Part shown: one piece after another, positions 1 to 7,097 of the stretch
Numbering within the stretch: the first letter of the stretch is position 1
How the letters are laid out: every line of letters starts with the position of its first letter
Source of the DNA: CAZTAR01 sp043813895
Lineage (GTDB): Bacteria > Planctomycetota > Phycisphaerae > UBA1845 > UTPLA1
Reading direction: 5' to 3'
NCBI GenBank assembly: GCA_043813895.1
Contig: JBDRKQ010000200.1
Location: forward strand, 1-35,465
Length of the DNA stretch: 35,465 bases
Position numbers and translations under genes: made by a program
Notes under the pieces: model-generated
Seen by the model: the letters and a program-made list of their open reading frames with translations, nothing else
Database searches by the model: none
What the model was told of the DNA's origin: nothing

Positions 1-10
1 TGTTCTCATG

Positions 11-56
11 AAGAAGAGCCGCTTCTTACACAGAAGAGCCGCGGACTTCAGTCCGC
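11..56. repeat. Short direct and inverted repeats at the window edge
   Basis: AGAAGAGCCGC occurs twice with a 21-base period (12-22 and 33-43). The first copy forms AAGAAG-AGCCG-CTTCTT and the second runs into the near-perfect palindrome GCGGACT-TC-AGTCCGC (41-56). No coding frame is convincing in the first 280 bases. This is probably dispersed intergenic repeat material; a role as a terminator for something left of the window cannot be excluded. Confidence 0.45.
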
Positions 57-136
57 GCGGCTGTTCAGCCGCGCCTCGGCGCCACTGGCGGCTTGTCCGC
101 AAGTGAACGCGGCCGGCCCCAATCGCCGCCACACCT

Positions 137-170
137 TACAACAAAGCCCACGAACTCGCATTCGTGGGCT
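137..170 (-). terminator. Probable intrinsic terminator of the TPR/hydrolase gene
   Basis: A perfect 10-bp inverted repeat (AGCCCACGAA at 145-154, TTCGTGGGCT at 161-170) encloses a 6-base loop. Read on the minus strand, the stem is followed by the T-rich tail TTTGTTGT. It lies about 110 bp beyond the stop codon of the minus-strand gene at 282-1844, where a Rho-independent terminator would fit. The same hairpin could instead be a copy of a dispersed repeat. Confidence 0.5.
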
Positions 171-281
171 CCGAAAACATCTATCGCGCCATGAGCAACA
201 GTGTGGCGTCCCACCCCCGTGTCGGACGTAGACTGCCACTGGTTTTCAACGGCCGCATACTCCCCATTTGCGGCGCACTCG

Positions 282-1844
282 TCACTCCTCGAGCACGAAC
301 TTCAGCGCTTTAATCTGCTCCCTGGTTGTGTCCTCAGGAAAATCATGTCCCACGTCCTCATAGACCCGGAGCTTGGCCTTGATTCCCCGCTTCGTCAACC
401 GCTTGACCGCGTCCCTGTTGGCCTCGACCAGCATCTCGTTGTCATCTTCCCCAACCATCACGACAACGCGAAGGTCATCGAGTTCCTCACCCTCGAGCGT
501 AGCATTGTCGACCTCCGGAAACCTGCCGGCGACCGGAATGACGCCGGCGAAAACGTCGGGATTGCGCAGGCCGATGAACCAACTCGCCCAAGCCCCCTGG
601 CTGAATCCGACGATGACGACCTTGTCCTTGTCCACCTTGTGCTCATCCATGACGTCATCGATGGCGTCCATAATGTTCTCTTCGATCACATCGATGTTGC
701 GGCCCCAGTGGTAGTTCGAATCGCCCATCTTGAACGTGCCCTGGGGCGTCATCAAGATTGCGCCGAACTTGGCCGCAGCCTTCTTCCACCGCTTGGTCGT
801 CGCCTCCATGTTCCCGCCAAATGGGTGCAATGCGACGATGAGCGGGGCCTTCTCGGATTCGTCGAAGTCGTCTGGCAAAGTCACCTGCCACTCCGGATCG
901 ACCCGCTCGCCCTGCTCTTGTGGTTGCGGCTGAACACCGGGCGAGCCCTTGGCCTTCTTCAGAATGCGATCATACCTCGGGTCGTCGCGGAGGTTGTCGA
1001 AGTCCGAATCGCCCTTGATCAGCGCAACCATGTCGGCTTGCAGGCCGCCTAGTTCGACCGCGCGATCCAGGTACCGGAAGGCATCATCCTTGTTGTCGAG
1101 CAGCGAGTACATGCAGGCCACGTTGTAGTTCGTCAGGCCGATATCGGCCAACACACGCGCCTCCAGCGACAAGGCCAACGCCTTGTACCGCTCCTTGGCA
1201 TCGGACGCCTGCACGAGCTGCTGAGTCAACTGAGTAATCCTGGCGTTGATCTGCACGGGCGTGAGCTGATATTCAGAACGCTCGCCGGCATCCCGCCCTT
1301 CCGACTTCTTCGCTTTCTCAGGCTCCTTCGGCTCTTCGCCCGGATCCTTCTTTTCAGCCTTCTTCTTGTCCGCCTTGGACTCGTCCTTCTTCTCTGCCGC
1401 CTTCTTCTTCTTGGCAGCTTCTTTCTCCTCGGCCTTGCGAATCTTCTTCAAGATCGCCCGGAACCTGTCCTCGCTCCGAATCGTCTTGAAGTCATCATCG
1501 CCGCTCAAGTAGTCGGCGTTGCCGTAGCCGGCCTCAACGGCCTTGTCGAGCCAGTTGTACGCCTCGTCCTTCTCCCCGAGCAGGCAGTGAAGACAGGCCG
1601 TGTTGTACAGGGTGTCAACGTCGTCCGGCCGAAGCTCGTGCATCTTCGCCGCGGTTTCGAGGGCGCCCTTGAAGTCGCCCTTCTGGTATGCCGCGTAGAG
1701 CTTCTCGTGAAGAGCGGTGAAGTCGCTATCATCGTCCTTGTCATCTATCGCCCACGCGCGCGTGGCCGCGGCCCCGACAACCAGGGAACTCACCAAACAT
1801 GTCAGCGCAAAGAGAACCAGTCGACGGTGTTGCAGTTTCATCAT
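282..1844 (-). CDS. Secreted TPR-repeat protein with C-terminal alpha/beta-hydrolase (esterase) domain
   Basis: This 520-residue protein begins with a signal peptide (basic start, hydrophobic core about residues 9-28, likely cleavage near 32). Two homologous TPR-like units follow, about 40-134 and 215-298. Each ends in a D-x-DF-x-x-(L/I)R-x-(D/E) motif, so the unit looks duplicated. A Lys/Glu-rich linker (135-190) separates them. Residues 318-520 form an esterase/phospholipase-carboxylesterase-like hydrolase with nucleophile elbow GFSQG (Ser415), acid Asp467 or 468 in VGEDDNE, and His500 in DVGHDFP. The start at 1844 was chosen because GGAGGA lies 4 bases upstream of ATGATG; a longer frame from 1883 lacks this. 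The protein is probably periplasmic or exported. Substrate is unknown; peptidase or PHB-depolymerase-like activity is also possible. Confidence 0.85.
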   Translation of the reverse strand: MMKLQHRRLVLFALTCLVSSLVVGAAATRAWAIDDKDDDSDFTALHEKLYAAYQKGDFKGALETAAKMHELRPDDVDTLYNTACLHCLLGEKDEAYNWLDKAVEAGYGNADYLSGDDDFKTIRSEDRFRAILKKIRKAEEKEAAKKKKAAEKKDESKADKKKAEKKDPGEEPKEPEKAKKSEGRDAGERSEYQLTPVQINARITQLTQQLVQASDAKERYKALALSLEARVLADIGLTNYNVACMYSLLDNKDDAFRYLDRAVELGGLQADMVALIKGDSDFDNLRDDPRYDRILKKAKGSPGVQPQPQEQGERVDPEWQVTLPDDFDESEKAPLIVALHPFGGNMEATTKRWKKAAAKFGAILMTPQGTFKMGDSNYHWGRNIDVIEENIMDAIDDVMDEHKVDKDKVVIVGFSQGAWASWFIGLRNPDVFAGVIPVAGRFPEVDNATLEGEELDDLRVVVMVGEDDNEMLVEANRDAVKRLTKRGIKAKLRVYEDVGHDFPEDTTREQIKALKFVLEE

Positions 1845-2373
1845 GACGTCCTCCAAAGAAAGAACAGGTGTGCTGAAGTCCACTCCGACTCGGCGTGACC
1901 ATTATACCCGCGCCACCCATCGACAAGTAGCGGGCGAATCGCACAAGGCTGCGTCGCTGCGTGCAACGCCCGCGCCAGCCGGATTCTCAGCCGCGCGGCG
2001 GCCCCCCTTACCCCCGGCCTCCACTACACCAAACGCGATGCCCCGGCGAACCTAACGCCTCTTCGGCCACATCGCAGGCCGTCATGTCTAAACGGCTCGT
2101 GCAGACCTGGGCGGTCTTAATCGTGCTCTCCGGGCCCCACAACCGGAGCTGCTTATCATAGCAGCCCGCGGCGATACTGCGGCACCATCGCCAGAGCCAG
2201 ACTCAGGGCCAGTGGTTTTCGTAGCAGCGCTTTGACACCGGCGCCAAAGCCGGTGGTTGTCGTAGTTGAAAACGCGAGCTCTGATCCACTGCTCGCCGTT
2301 TCACCACGGGCCGGTAGGCCGGCGTTGACAATGCGACAGGATCGGATACAACGTCTCTAATCCTCAACGGCCC
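1845..2373. other. Intergenic region, no gene seen
   Basis: The 529 bases between the hydrolase start and the tRNA carry no convincing coding frame. They hold the hydrolase leader (minus strand) and a hairpin-forming repeat, CACCGGC-GCCAAA-GCCGGTG (2236-2255), flanked by two copies of a GTGGTT(T/G)TCGTAG phrase (2211-2223 and 2253-2264). These look like dispersed intergenic repeat debris. I did not find a clear promoter for the tRNA. Confidence 0.5.
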
Positions 2374-2447
2374 GCGCCTGTAGCTCAATTGGATAGAGCA
2401 TCGGACTTCGGATCCGACGGTTGGGGGTTCGACTCCCTCCGGGCGCG
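2374..2447 (+). tRNA. tRNA-Arg (anticodon TCG)
   Basis: The cloverleaf folds by eye. The 7-bp acceptor is GCGCCTG with CGGGCGC (one T-G pair), the D arm is GCTC/GAGC, and the 5-bp anticodon stem is TCGGA/TCCGA with loop CTTCGGA. The anticodon TCG is at 2408-2410 and reads CGA. The variable loop is 5 bases and the T arm GGGGG/CCCTC has loop TTCGACT. The discriminator is G and CCA is not encoded. The tRNA stands alone, and a degraded coding fragment begins about 90 bp downstream, which fits use of the tRNA 3' end as an integration site. Confidence 0.95.
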
Positions 2448-2539
2448 TTACCGTCTTCTCTCGCATCACGTCGCACGTGTTCGCTATCTCTCGCAACGAA
2501 CGCACCTTGCAACGCTTCGGTACGTTCGTCGGATTGTGA

Positions 2540-2989
2540 CTGGTCGGCGAACTCCCTGAACGAAGATATCTTGCTGCCGCGCGAGATGCCGCTGTCGGCC
2601 ATCTCGCTGAGATCAAGAAGAACCTCGCTTATGCGCCGAACAACGCGGATCGCCTTCAACGGTGTGCCGATGGCATCTACGAGATCGCAGTTGCGGCTTC
2701 CAAGTCTGAAGACCTCCGCATCAAGTTGGCCGCCGGCAAGCAGGTCGTACTCCGGCTTAAGCTGGCGCTGGAGACAGCCAGGGCCCTTGCGGCACGGCGG
2801 GAGCAGGAGCAACCTGTTCAGGTGGAGCGGGCCACGACCGTGCACCAGCAGACCAGCATCCTCGCCCACCTGTCACCCGACAAGGCGGCGGACATGCGGA
2901 GTTGGCTCGGGTTGCTCGAAAGCCGCGAGCTTGTGGCCGCCGACGCCGACGATGGTCCATCAGAGGAGGCCGCACAGTGCGAGACTTAA
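2540..2989 (+). pseudogene. Helical protein fragment downstream of tRNA-Arg, start not found
   Basis: One plus-strand frame is open from just after a TGA (2537-2539) to the stop at 2989. It translates to about 149 residues of balanced, strongly helical composition, for example HLAEIKKNLAYAPNNADRL, then KLALETARALAARREQEQ, then LSPDKAADMRSWLGLLESRE. There is no ATG or GTG start; the only options are CTG at 2540 or TTG at 2726, which would remove the first 62 residues. The antisense and third frames look like low-complexity shadows. I recognise no family. It may be a 5'-truncated remnant of a gene from an element integrated at the tRNA, or a real gene with an unusual start. Confidence 0.4.
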
Positions 2990-3043
2990 CCTCAGACGAC
3001 TGATAGGAAGACTGATTCCGCGTGGGGTGGTGGCGTGTCCACA

Positions 3044-3790
3044 TCACGCGGTCGCGGATTGAGACACAGTGTCAGAGGTGATTCGACCGTCCTTCATGGT
3101 GATTGTTCGTCGGGCATGGCTCGCGATGTCAGCTTCGTGGGTGACCAAGCCGATTGTCAAGCCGGAGTCGTGATTGAGTTCTTTGAGCAAGGCCATGATC
3201 TCCTTGCCGGTCCGTGTGTCGAGGTTGCCTGTGGGTTCGTCCGCCAGGAGGAGGATCGGTTTCATCACCAGCGATCTGGCGATCGCGACGCGCTGCTGCT
3301 CTCCGCCGCTGAGTTGGTTGCTGTGGTGGTTCGCTCGGTGGCCGAGACTCACGCGATCGAGCACCGCCGCCGCCTGGCATCGCCGTTCACGGCGACTAAT
3401 GCCGCCGTATGCCAGGGGCATCGCGATGTTGTCCAGCACGGTCGTTCGACCCAACAGGTTGAAGCTCTGAAACACGAAGCCGATCTTCCGGTGTCGCACC
3501 CTGGCCAACTCGCGCCGCGAGAGGCGCGTCACGTCCACGCGGTCGAGCAGGAGTCGTCCGCGATCGCACCGATCCAGGCACCCCATCATGTGCATCAGCG
3601 TCGATTTGCCGGAGCCGCTTTGCCCCATGATCGCCAGGAACTCGCCGCGTTCGATCGTCAGGCTCACGCCGCGCACGGCAGGGACGTCGACCTCGCCGAT
3701 GTGGTAGGTCTTATGGAGGTCGCACACCTCGACCATCACCGAGCCGTTCGCTTCCGGCGACTCCACCCGTGTTGCACATCGAAACACCAC
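3044..3790 (-). CDS. ABC transporter ATP-binding protein, MacB/LolD type
   Basis: The 248-residue ATPase powers the permease encoded two genes upstream. All ABC motifs are visible: Walker A GQSGSGKST (56-64), Q-loop FVFQSFNLL (Gln108), signature LSGGEQQRVAIARS (from 160), Walker B LLLADEP with catalytic Glu185, D-loop GNLD, and H-loop His218 in VTHEAD. LolD/MacB-family features include the short NBD and the FNLL segment after the Q-loop. The start is a GTG at 3790 with GAGGG about 10 bases upstream; an ATG at codon 19 (3736) is possible. It is the last gene of a minus-strand operon, 87 bp after the adaptor gene. Substrate is unknown; macrolide, lipoprotein or peptide export are all compatible. 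Confidence 0.93.
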   Translation of the reverse strand: MVFRCATRVESPEANGSVMVEVCDLHKTYHIGEVDVPAVRGVSLTIERGEFLAIMGQSGSGKSTLMHMMGCLDRCDRGRLLLDRVDVTRLSRRELARVRHRKIGFVFQSFNLLGRTTVLDNIAMPLAYGGISRRERRCQAAAVLDRVSLGHRANHHSNQLSGGEQQRVAIARSLVMKPILLLADEPTGNLDTRTGKEIMALLKELNHDSGLTIGLVTHEADIASHARRTITMKDGRITSDTVSQSATA

Positions 3791-3877
3791 GACGATGTAT
3801 CCCTCAGAAAAGCGCGGGCCGCCGCAAGATTGTGCCGAGTCAGAGCCCGCGATTGTGACGCTTGTGACGCGCTGCTT

Positions 3878-5077
3878 CTACCCTCCGCGTAGCGCCCGTG
3901 TGATATCCCGTTGGCGCCCTTCTCCGGCTTGCCAATCTCGACCGGTGATGACCTCATCTCCCTCCTTGACCGGTCCGCCGCGCAGCTCCGTGACCGCGCC
4001 GTCGCTCAGACCGATTTGGATCTCCTTCCCCATGGGGCGGCCGTCCTCCAAAACGTAGATGGTCGGCTTTCGCGGCCCTCTCGGCCGAGCCGGCGCGCCC
4101 ATATCCGGCGGGTTCGGATCGAAGCGGAGGGCAGCATTGGGAACGCAAATCGCATTCTCGGCCTTGGCCACCTCGAACGTCACATTCGCGGTCATGCCCG
4201 GCCGCAACGCCAGGTCCTCGTTCATCACCTCGATCAGCGTCACATAGGTGACGACGCCGTCGAGGTCGGTCGCGTTGTACCGCGTCTGCGAAATGGTCCC
4301 TTGAAACGTCCGGTTGGGATAGGCGTCCACGGTGAAGCTGGCCAGCCCCCCTTCTCGGATGAGACCGATGTCGGACTCGCTAACGTTGGCGTTGACCTGC
4401 ATCCGCTTCAGATCATTGGCGATGACGAACAACTCCGGCGCCTGGAGCGTGGCGGCGACGGTCTGGCCGTCTTCGATGTTCCGCGCGATCACAACGCCAT
4501 CGATGGGAGAGCGGATGAACGTACGATCGAGGTCGACCTTGGCCGCGCTCAACACCGCCTGTGCCGACAGGACGCTGGCCTGCGCGCCGTGCCACGCGGC
4601 CTTGGCGGCGTCCTCCTCCGCCTGGGCAATCAGGAACTCGTTCTCACTAGCGATCTTGCCCTCGTAGAGACCCTCGAGTCGCGTGCGTTCACGCTGGGCA
4701 TCCTTGTAGCGGACGAGGGCTTCTTCCTCGTTGGCCTTCGCCTGGGCGAGATTGGCCGCGGCCTGATCGTGCACGGTCTGGAATCGGTCCGGATCGATCT
4801 CCGCCAGCACGTCGCCTTCGGCCACCTTCGCATTGAAGTCTGCGTGCCACTTCCTGATGTTGCCGCTTACCTGCGAGCCGACGATCACCTTGATCAACGG
4901 TTCGATCGTTCCCGTGGCGGCGACGGTCTTAACGATGTCCCCACGTGCCAACGGCTTGGTGACGAAGCCGGCCGCCGCCTTCGGGCCGAAGTACTTGCCG
5001 TATGCGAACCAGCCGCCGACGCCGACTACGATAATCGCGATGATCACGCCACCCTTTCTCATAGGTGCCAACCTCAT
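3878..5077 (-). CDS. Periplasmic adaptor subunit (MacA-like membrane fusion protein)
   Basis: This 399-residue protein has one N-terminal membrane anchor (about residues 8-24) and then the standard adaptor layout. A first lipoyl/beta half is followed by a helical hairpin of Ala/Glu-rich coiled coil (about 105-175), the returning lipoyl half with the phrase SPIDGVVIARNIEDGQTV, a beta-barrel, and a membrane-proximal domain near LRPGMTANV. Such proteins bridge an inner-membrane ABC permease to an outer-membrane channel. It lies between the permease (69 bp upstream) and the ATPase, supporting one tripartite exporter. No TolC-like gene is in the window. Two ATG starts exist, 5077 and 5062; GAGG lies 10 bases before the second. 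Confidence 0.92.
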   Translation of the reverse strand: MRLAPMRKGGVIIAIIVVGVGGWFAYGKYFGPKAAAGFVTKPLARGDIVKTVAATGTIEPLIKVIVGSQVSGNIRKWHADFNAKVAEGDVLAEIDPDRFQTVHDQAAANLAQAKANEEEALVRYKDAQRERTRLEGLYEGKIASENEFLIAQAEEDAAKAAWHGAQASVLSAQAVLSAAKVDLDRTFIRSPIDGVVIARNIEDGQTVAATLQAPELFVIANDLKRMQVNANVSESDIGLIREGGLASFTVDAYPNRTFQGTISQTRYNATDLDGVVTYVTLIEVMNEDLALRPGMTANVTFEVAKAENAICVPNAALRFDPNPPDMGAPARPRGPRKPTIYVLEDGRPMGKEIQIGLSDGAVTELRGGPVKEGDEVITGRDWQAGEGRQRDITRALRGG

Positions 5078-5146
5078 CTTCGTAGCGCCGCCAGGGGCGG
5101 CGAGGGCACAGGTAAGACGCCTGCGCCGCGTTGTTAGGATAATCCT

Positions 5147-6364
5147 CTATTCATAACGCAGCGCCTCGATCGGGTCGAGACGGCTGGCTCGCCATGCCGG
5201 GTAAAAGCCAAAGAAGATGCCTGTCGCACTGGCGAAGCCGAGGGCGATGAAGGCGATCCAATAAGAGACTTTCGTTTCGTAGCCCTTCCATTGCGTCAGT
5301 ACATGGCTGGCACCCCAACCAGCGAACATACCGATGATGCCGCCCAGCGTGCAGAGGATCACGGCTTCGATCAGGAACTGCCAGAGGATGTCGAGCCCGT
5401 CGGCACCGATCGCCATCCGCAGGCCGATCTCCCGCGTCCGCTCCGTCACGCTGACGAGCATGATGTTCATGATTCCCACGCCGCCGACGACCAGGGCCAC
5501 GCCGGCGACCATGCCCAGCAGCCACGTAAACGCCTCGCTGGACTCCTCCTTCACATCCGCAAACTCGCTCAAGGCGCGAATTCGGAAGTCGTCTTCCTCC
5601 CCCTCTCGCAGGTTGTGCATGGCGCGGAGGAGATCGCGGATCTGCGCCTCGGCGATCTTCGGGTCCACCTCATGCCGAGCTGCCGCCAGGATCGTGGCCG
5701 ATCTCTCGGAGCCGGCGATCTTGCGTTGGAAGACCATGTAGGGGAAGAGGATGATATCGTCGTAGTCTCGCCAGCTGCTCTGGCCCTTGTACGAGAGCAA
5801 GCCGACGATCTTGAATCTGGCGTTCTTCACCGTGATGAACTCGCCCACGGGGTTGACCGAACCAAAGAGTTCCTTGGCCGGCGTCTGGCCGATCACGCAC
5901 ACGGCGGCGTGATTGGTCTCGTCCGCCTCTTCGAGCGGCCGACCCACGTCCACGGTCCAGCGACGGATGTCGTGGTAGTTCGGATAGGCGCCCTCCACCT
6001 GAGTGGAGACGTTGCTGTAGCTGGATTTGACCTGTGCCGCCATGCGGTTGCTGGGCGTTGCCGCCCGAACCGCGGGACACTGCTGCATGATCGCGTTGGC
6101 CTCCATCCGCGTCTGGTAGGGTTTGCGTTCCTGCTCGGTGCCGCGGACGCCGCCCCGCGCGACACCCCAATACCGGATGAACATCCAGTCATCGCCCATC
6201 ATCGCGATCTCGTCTTCGACGCGGGTCTTCGTCGCCTGGGCCATCGCGACCAGCGTGATCACAGCGGCCACGCCAATCACGATGCCCAACATGCTCAGGC
6301 CGGTTCGCACCTTGTTCTTGCCAAGGCTGCTCAAGGCTTCTGCTATCAGCGTGAACACGTTCAT
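5147..6364 (-). CDS. ABC transporter permease, MacB/FtsX family
   Basis: The permease has 405 residues when started at 6364, where GGCGGAG precedes the ATG by about 5 bases; an open frame extends upstream to 6658 but looks non-coding. The N-terminus has one membrane helix (GLSMLGIVIGVAAVITLVAM). A periplasmic MacB_PCD domain of roughly 210 residues follows, then three C-terminal helices of the FtsX domain containing GGVGIMNIMLVSVTERTREIG. It ends in the family's PAWRASRLDPIEALRYE. Canonical MacB is a single NBD-permease polypeptide; here the NBD is a separate gene two positions downstream, as in Lol-type systems. It is the first gene of the permease-adaptor-ATPase operon. Confidence 0.92.
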   Translation of the reverse strand: MNVFTLIAEALSSLGKNKVRTGLSMLGIVIGVAAVITLVAMAQATKTRVEDEIAMMGDDWMFIRYWGVARGGVRGTEQERKPYQTRMEANAIMQQCPAVRAATPSNRMAAQVKSSYSNVSTQVEGAYPNYHDIRRWTVDVGRPLEEADETNHAAVCVIGQTPAKELFGSVNPVGEFITVKNARFKIVGLLSYKGQSSWRDYDDIILFPYMVFQRKIAGSERSATILAAARHEVDPKIAEAQIRDLLRAMHNLREGEEDDFRIRALSEFADVKEESSEAFTWLLGMVAGVALVVGGVGIMNIMLVSVTERTREIGLRMAIGADGLDILWQFLIEAVILCTLGGIIGMFAGWGASHVLTQWKGYETKVSYWIAFIALGFASATGIFFGFYPAWRASRLDPIEALRYE

Positions 6365-6724
6365 GTCAACTCCGCCTGCGACAACCGCCAGATCGCTTTC
6401 TGTGAGGAGTATATCGCGAGTGGCGCTCTGGTGGGAGAATCCCTCATGCCGATTCGGTAGACCTCTCTTCTGAGACCGTGCCGGCACGCCGCGTTGCTCA
6501 CGGGCCAGTTCTGAGTGTTCTGGGTCTACTCTGGGTGGTGTCAGCCGCGTCGATCGAACGAAAGGAACTACCTCAAACCGCCTACTCAGCACCGTTGCCC
6601 GCGTTCGCCGCCTCAACCATCGCGCACAAGCCCACGGATCACAATCCCTGGACCCCAAAGAAACACAACGTGTCTCTCTTGCCGTTGAATCCTCACTTCC
6701 AAGAGAGTCGGCTCGCCGCTGGAA
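6365..6724. other. Intergenic region upstream of the exporter operon
   Basis: These 360 bases separate the exporter permease start from the end of the zinc-ribbon gene. No convincing gene is seen. A minus-strand TATACT (6413-6408) lies 44 bp upstream of the permease ATG and could be a -10 box, but no good -35 stands at the right distance, so I do not call a promoter. Confidence 0.4.
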
Positions 6725-6973
6725 TCAGGCTTGTTCCGGAGGCCCTCCAACATCATCGCCACCTTGGCACTCGTCGCCGTGCTTGCACCACTTCGCGCAC
6801 CCGGTGTCGATCTTCGGATTGGGCGCTTCCTTCTTGCACGACGGGCAAACGCGCGCAGGCTCGTCCTTCCAGAACTCGATCTCGCCGCCGCAGAACGGGC
6901 ACGGCGCGTAGAAAATATCCTCGGGCTTCCAGTAACGCATGTCCTGGCCGGGGCATCGGGGCGTGCTCATCAC
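6725..6973 (-). CDS. Small cysteine-rich zinc-ribbon protein
   Basis: This is an 82-residue soluble protein with two Cys pairs, CPFCGG and, 15 residues later, CPSC, giving a rubredoxin-knuckle or zinc-ribbon arrangement. They are followed by GCAKWCKHGDEC, a second Cys/His cluster. The C-terminus is Gly-rich and polar. It starts at GTG 6973 or ATG 6970, with AGAAGGA 7-10 bases upstream. It sits 124 bp downstream of the RACo-like gene on the same strand and may be cotranscribed. I infer metal or Fe-S binding from the Cys pattern and a link to corrinoid or redox metabolism from the neighbour; function is otherwise unknown. Confidence 0.75.
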   Translation of the reverse strand: MMSTPRCPGQDMRYWKPEDIFYAPCPFCGGEIEFWKDEPARVCPSCKKEAPNPKIDTGCAKWCKHGDECQGGDDVGGPPEQA

Positions 6974-7070
6974 AGCGATCCTTCTCTACTTGCCTCGTCT
7001 CGCAAGCAACAATGTCCTAGCGCATCGCTCAGGAATAACACGATCGATTGTATGGCCTGTCCGGCCCGCC

Positions 7071-7088
7071 GGCTTTGCCGTTTGGCGG
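7071..7088 (+). repeat. Dispersed repeat half-unit GGCTTTGCCGTTTGGCGG
   Basis: This 18-base intergenic phrase recurs, with one base of difference, at 9254 (plus), 14063 (minus) and 15477 (minus). It lies 9 bases beyond the stop codon of the RACo-like gene. Two of the four copies are joined to a second motif (see 9254-9300). Confidence 0.55.
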
Positions 7089-7097
7089 ATCAACGAT

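Noticed and set aside
2203..2616. Minus-strand open frame across the tRNA giving a peptide with GVEPPTVGSEVRCSIQLSY
   Set aside because: It is the antisense translation of tRNA-Arg, a well-known spurious protein prediction, and the rest of the frame has poor composition.
3911..5137. Long plus-strand frame (408 codons) opposite the adaptor gene
   Set aside because: Antisense shadow of a gene with clear family motifs; rich in Arg/His/Asp as expected from GC-rich antisense frames.
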